Source of the DNA: Bemisia tabaci | Lineage: Eukaryota; Arthropoda; Insecta; Hemiptera; Aleyrodidae | DNA: 64,000 nucleotides | Direction: 5' to 3' | NCBI RefSeq assembly: GCF_918797505.1 | Contig: NC_092797.1 | Span: 55,650,157 to 55,714,156, forward strand | Shown: positions 60,041-64,000 of the stretch, piece by piece | Layout: every line of letters begins with the position of its first letter | Position numbering within the stretch: the stretch's first letter is position 1 | Translations under genes and position numbers: made by a program | Notes under the pieces: model-generated | The model's input: the letters and a program-made list of their open reading frames with translations, nothing else | Database searches by the model: none | What the model was told of the DNA's origin: nothing

Positions 60041-60292
60041 ATGGATCGCATTTTGCATAAAGGAACCAGGAGCGTTTCGACATCGCTAAGATTTTGCAAC
60101 TTTCTTCATCTTGCAAATATGAACAGATCATCTAAACAAATTGAATCTTAACTGCCAATAAATTATGAATTCAAGGCAAAATTATCTTTGTAAATTTAAT
60201 TGTTTTCATGATTTCAGTAATTTTTTGCGAAAAATGTAAGTTGCACAATCTTAGAAAAATTAGAATGCTCTTGGCTCCTTTTTGCAAAATGA
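60041..60292. repeat. Foldback element with AAAAGGAACCA-type arms
   Basis: Left ATGGATCGCATTTTGCATAA then AGGAACCAGGAGC; right GCTCTTGGCTCCTTTTTGCA then AAATGATAT. Related to 48413-48658 and 4482-4750. It lies in the intron between the beat exons at 60906 and 58297. Confidence 0.65.
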
Positions 60293-60905
60293 TATTTGAT
60301 AAGGGTCTCCCCGTACAAGCTAAGCTCTCAAACTGGCTTTAATTATTGATTTATCAGCCAGTTTTGCACGATATTTTTTGAAAATCTCAAGATTTGATCA
60401 ATGATTTATGCAAAACACATTTGTTGCCTTCAAAAATCCCCGGGCCGGCAATCTTTGAAAGGCAACAGTCAACAGGTACACTGATGTGCTTCTTCCAAGT
60501 CTTCAGTTTGTAAGGGAAGGGGTGGCTGTACAGGCTGATCTAGAAGTCTTGCATCACCCGTACAGCTCCCTCAGGGCTCCTGCCCCTTTCGAGATAATCC
60601 TCATCAAATTTTGAGTACCCCACAAGGCGTTCTTTTTGACCTAAGAGCACCCACCGAATTTCAAGTCTCTATCTCAATCGGTTCAAAAGTTACGATGGGT
60701 GAAATTAGGGGTATAGTGTGCTGGTGGTACAGAGCTTTTGGTTCACCCTGCATAGAATCGATTCTCACTAAATAATTAGGTATGAAAATGTTTCCCTTAG
60801 TCAAAGGGTAAGCCTAATAATATTTGTGCTTTTGAAGGAGTCCACCGCTTTTTAGCTCCTGAGGCGTATCAATGAATAATGTCTGACTTCAAGAGCGGGA
60901 CTTAC
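60293..60905. other. Intron of the beat-like gene (part)
   Basis: Contains a diverged block at 60530-60760 (TGGGTGAAATTAGGGGTATA, GGTTCACCCTGCATAG) that may be a remnant of an older element, similar to pieces near 25530-25640. No exon. Confidence 0.4.
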
Positions 60906-61111
60906 GTCAATTTTAATTCCTTCGACGCGGTATGAGGTGATTTGAGGGTGGGCTCTTTGTACGAATCTGTAAAATTCCTCATTCTCCTTGTACCACTTGA
61001 CCGCATATAGAGAGTCATTCTCCAAATCGTAGTGGCATTTCAGAACAGCGTCTTCGCCTCGGACTCTGTATTGGGGAACTTCCACTCTGATGTCCTTTAA
61101 ACCTCCAACCC
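60906..61111 (-). CDS. beat-like gene, exon encoding the start of the first Ig domain
   Basis: The acceptor TTGTTTCAG opens an exon whose first two bases finish a codon from the missing upstream exon. It reads VGGLKDIRVEVPQYRVRGED, AVLKCHYDLENDSLYAVKWY, KENEEFYRFVQRAHPQITSY, RVEGIKID and ends in phase 0 at donor GTAAGT (60905-60900). The pattern L-D----VP--V-RG--A-L-C-YD-E-D-LY-VKWYK---EFYR------P----F-V-GI-- matches the first, V-type Ig domain of Beat proteins. The cysteine is in LKCHYD and the core tryptophan in VKWYK. Beat proteins are secreted or cell-surface Ig proteins. In Drosophila, Beat-Ia acts in motor axon defasciculation, and family members bind Side-family receptors. Which Beat subfamily this is cannot be told from here. 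Confidence 0.95.
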
Positions 61112-61189
61112 CTGAAACAAGATTAAATGTTCAGAAACATTAAAATCAAAAATATTGGTATATCCTCCCCCTTTCCTTACCCCTGAAGG
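61112..61189. other. Start of the first known beat intron
   Basis: The region right of the acceptor at 61112 is intron. The 5' exon with the signal peptide must leave one base before its donor. No segment between here and 64000 shows a convincing start codon, hydrophobic leader and phase-1 donor together. A donor-like GTAAGA at 63979-63974, right at the edge, is one weak candidate. Confidence 0.35.
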
Positions 61190-61500
61190 TAAGGAAGACG
61201 TGATCCGGCCTCATTTTTTAACTTTTCTGCTGAATTGCTGAAACCGAGCAATACCTCATTGGCAGCATAGAGCCAAGCACTACGAGCTCACGCCTCACGC
61301 CAGCGCGCCTTCAATTTTGCAGATGCAACACGGACATCCATCAAGCACGAATAGTTGTATCTCTGCGCCGTCATCAACGCATGTCCATTCCTAGCTCTAC
61401 ATCCATGTTTTGTCGTTTCCGTTTGTCTTTTTTTATGACGGTGCTTCAAGGGCTACGTGATTAAAACAGCGCCGTCATTAACACGCATTAAGGTGTATCT
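61190..61500. repeat. Partial copy of the 37933/42113 repeat
   Basis: Shares CGCCTTCAATTTTGCAGATG, CGGACATCCATCAAGCACGA, ATAGTTGTATCTCTGCGCCG, CATGTTTTGTCGTTTCCGTT and ACGGTGCTTCAAGGGCTACG with the copies at 38.3 and 42.6 kb. Confidence 0.65.
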
Positions 61501-62546
61501 TTTTTTAAATTTGAGGAAAGCTAAGGTTAAGTTTGCTAAAAAATATGCCAAAATGTATCCAAATTAATGACAATTTTCAAAAAAAAGAAAACAAGTAAAA
61601 ACATGTTTAGTGGTCTCTCGAGTGCCCTAAATGGAGCAGGTCTAAAAATTGGTACGGCGGGAGTTGTGTCCCGTAAGGTAATTTTTTACAACCTCTAAAA
61701 ATTCCAAGCCGGATTAACTATCTCCTCTGGGAGGTTACGGGAGGTTAGGAGGTTCTGGGAGGCGGACAAGGAAGGGGGAGAGAAAGCGCGAGTATGTTAC
61801 CAAGAAAGTGAAAATTTTACAAAAATCATCTCCTATCTATTTACAAATACATAGAAATAATACAGATAATACTGAAAAATTATCATATTAATGTATTTAA
61901 AGCGGGTCAATCTAATGCGACTTAAGACTTTGCGTATGAAAAAGTCTTACACATCTCGTCAATTTCCGGACGAGGGGACGTAACTAAATTTCAACGTTGC
62001 GAAATTTTCGCACGCAAATTGTCTTTAATTAGAAACTATTGGAAATTCCAGCCTGAACATTTCACTGACTTTTACTCTGATAACCCTGAAAAATCATATA
62101 TTCCCATGGAAAATTGAGCTGCTAGAGTCAATTTTGCGACTTTGGAATGAAGTTACATTCTTTCGTCCGGAAAACGACGAGAACGGTTAAGGAAGGGTTA
62201 GGGAACGGTTAAGGAACGGTTGAGAAGCGACCAAAAATAAGATCCTAAGCATCAACCTGTTTTTTTCTCCTTGCGCTGAATACAACAGCTTTATTCCCTA
62301 TTTAGCTTTTCCTCGGCCGCGTAATAACCGACTCATAGTTCTTAGGTAGTGCTGAAATTTCGGCGTTTCCGCCATTTAAAACCATGTGAAATATCTGCAT
62401 TTAATCGCACAATCCGGCAACTTTGGACCGACTTTACGTCAGTTTTCTACAGTCTTTCACTCCGAATCGAAAAAATGCAACATTCAGGTCCTCGCTTGAG
62501 TCGGATCGCCGTGCCGGATCCGCGGCCTCGGAGCGCGATGCGTCAA
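61501..62546. other. Upstream part of the beat-like gene, no exon seen
   Basis: Short duplications only, such as the GGTTAAGGAA repeats near 62183-62225. The open frames are short and lack splice context. Confidence 0.35.
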
Positions 62547-62690
62547 TGATCGATTATCGATATTTCCCCATTTAAACCTGTGCTAAGTAATCGATTATTA
62601 AAGTGTTGGTTGGGAGCATCCTGTTTATCGATCCTTTTCTATAGCTTCAAATGGCAGATCAATGGATATTTGGCCAAGTACGCGAGTCCG
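62547..62690. repeat. Hairpin element with ATCGATTATCG core
   Basis: Contains ATGATCGATTATCGATATTT, CCCCATTTAAACC and, at the right, CAAATGGCAGATCAATGGAT. Related to 30001-30179. Confidence 0.5.
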
Positions 62691-62995
62691 CTGGAACCCG
62701 GAAGAGGGCTAAAGTGATTATTGCTGCTCCTGAAGGAATTCCGGGGCCGCTGCGCCGCTGCTTTGTGTGTTTCCCTGGCGGGTGAGGCGGAACCGCGGAT
62801 GGGGCATTCGAGGATCGAGTCTAATTTTACGAGAAGCCCAGAGAGAAAATATCCTCAATATTTAATAGCCGCCCCGGCCCGGCCCGGCCCGGGCAGGGCT
62901 GATTGATTCTCGACTTAAATTACGGATGTCAGTGAAGTCAGTGACGTCGCTCCGCGGTTAATAGCATTAGCTTCGCCGGGAAAAATGCTCGGCCG

Positions 62996-63470
62996 CCGCC
63001 GCCTCCCGGGTTACCCAACATCCGCGGAGGGAAATTTCCCGACAGCCTTAGTTTTTTTTATCCCAACCGGGATGGATCTCTGTATAAATAAGAAAATTCT
63101 CTCGTATCTTCACTTCCCTACAAAAAACGTAACTGGGCTTCCATGTTATCAAATTTTTCAATTTTCAAATGAATGTCTGGGAATTTCACCAAAATTCGTC
63201 GGTGAAATCAGGGAATTTCATTTTATAAAGTAAGCCGCCTGCCGTGTTATACTCAATATCCACGGAGGGAAATTTACGGACATGCTTAGTTTTTCAGTCC
63301 AACTGGGATGGATCTCTGAATAAATAAGGAAATATTCTCGTATCTTCAATTTTCTACAGAAAAACGTAACTACACATCCGTGTTCCCAAACTCTCCTCCA
63401 ATTTCCAATAAATGTGAAGGAATATTACCAAAATTCGGCGGGGAAATCAGGGAATTTCATTTCATAAAGT
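62996..63470. repeat. Tandem duplication, about 238-bp period, two copies
   Basis: Copies begin at about 62996 and 63233 (GCCGCCTCCCGGGTTA and GCCGCCTGCCGTGTTA). They continue with CGGAGGGAAATTT, GGGATGGATCTCTG, CTCGTATCTTCA and end GAAATCAGGGAATTTCAT. The frames are not preserved between copies. Just left (62740-63000) the sequence is GC- and CpG-rich. Confidence 0.8.
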
Positions 63471-64000
63471 CTGTCTGTGTCAACCCTGAATTCTTTTTAT
63501 CACCAATTGAAGCTAATGTTCGATATGACGATGGCGACTGTTGAGAGTGAGCAGTATTTGGTTATTTCATCTTTACCCTCACGAAAGGACGTATCTACAT
63601 TTTAATGTTGCCAAATTTCCCCTTGCTAATTGCATTTTCGCCTTTGAATCTTAATATTTCTATCTAAAAATTTCCCTGAATTTTCTGTGATGTCGTGCAA
63701 TAATCAGAAATCTTTTTTTGGGGGGGGGGGGAGAATTGCACGGGTACATTCCTACAGAAATTTTAAATTGAGTACATCAATTTTGCAACCTTGGAACAGT
63801 GTTACGTTTCATCGTCCAGAAAATGACGATATGTTAGCATTCGCAGTATAAAAAGGACCCTGAAGATGTATTACTGAAGATATCGGTAACGCCTAAATGT
63901 AAAATCGAGATCCTCTTAAAATTTGCATAATTCCATTTAAATGATCCCACCGACATAGCTGAAACAGCAAAATTCATCTTACTTGTAGGAAAAAAATGAA

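Noticed and set aside
1..64000. CRISPR arrays, operons, phage or bacterial systems
   Set aside because: No regularly spaced direct repeats with unique spacers and no prokaryotic gene organisation. The repeats seen are inverted or simple tandem repeats in animal DNA.
1..64000. Intact transposase, reverse transcriptase or endogenous viral genes
   Set aside because: No frame long enough and no catalytic motifs seen. All mobile elements here look non-autonomous.

Overview
This is animal nuclear DNA, most likely from an insect. It is AT-rich and gene-poor, and it contains spliced exons with GT/AG boundaries, many short foldback (MITE-like) elements and simple repeats. There are no long open frames, operons or ribosome binding sites. 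The best-identified gene belongs to the arthropod Beat (beaten path) immunoglobulin family. Several dispersed motifs resemble repeats I associate with hemipterans, especially the whitefly Bemisia tabaci. That species guess rests on memory and is low confidence.

Right and centre (22.6-61.1 kb): five minus-strand exons form the body and 3' end of the beat-like gene. They lie at 61111-60906, 58297-58162, 33499-33366, 25230-25014 and 22722-22625. The reading phases agree at all four junctions. Together they encode about 262 residues: two Ig domains, then a hydrophobic C-terminal tail. The introns are about 2.6, 24.7, 8.1 and 2.3 kb. The first exon, with the start codon and signal peptide, was not found and probably lies near or beyond the right edge.

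Left (0.6-5.1 kb): three further minus-strand exon candidates (5063-4797, 3410-3171, 867-607) have plausible splice signals and protein-like composition, but I could not name the product. They may be one gene or two. A CCAAT-rich segment at 1.8-1.92 kb, with splice donors pointing away on both strands, looks like a promoter that could work in both directions.

Everything else is intergenic or intronic and is full of repeats: at least ten families of short inverted-repeat elements, two tandem arrays (about 308 bp and 238 bp periods), nested insertions, a compound palindrome and homopolymer tracts. One element at 7220-7440 sits inside another repeat. Related copies of that repeat at 23.4 kb and 36.2 kb lack it, which shows the insertion boundary and a 4-bp target duplication. 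I saw no CRISPR, rRNA or tRNA genes, and no intact transposase or reverse transcriptase. Coordinates of repeats are read by eye and may be off by several bases.
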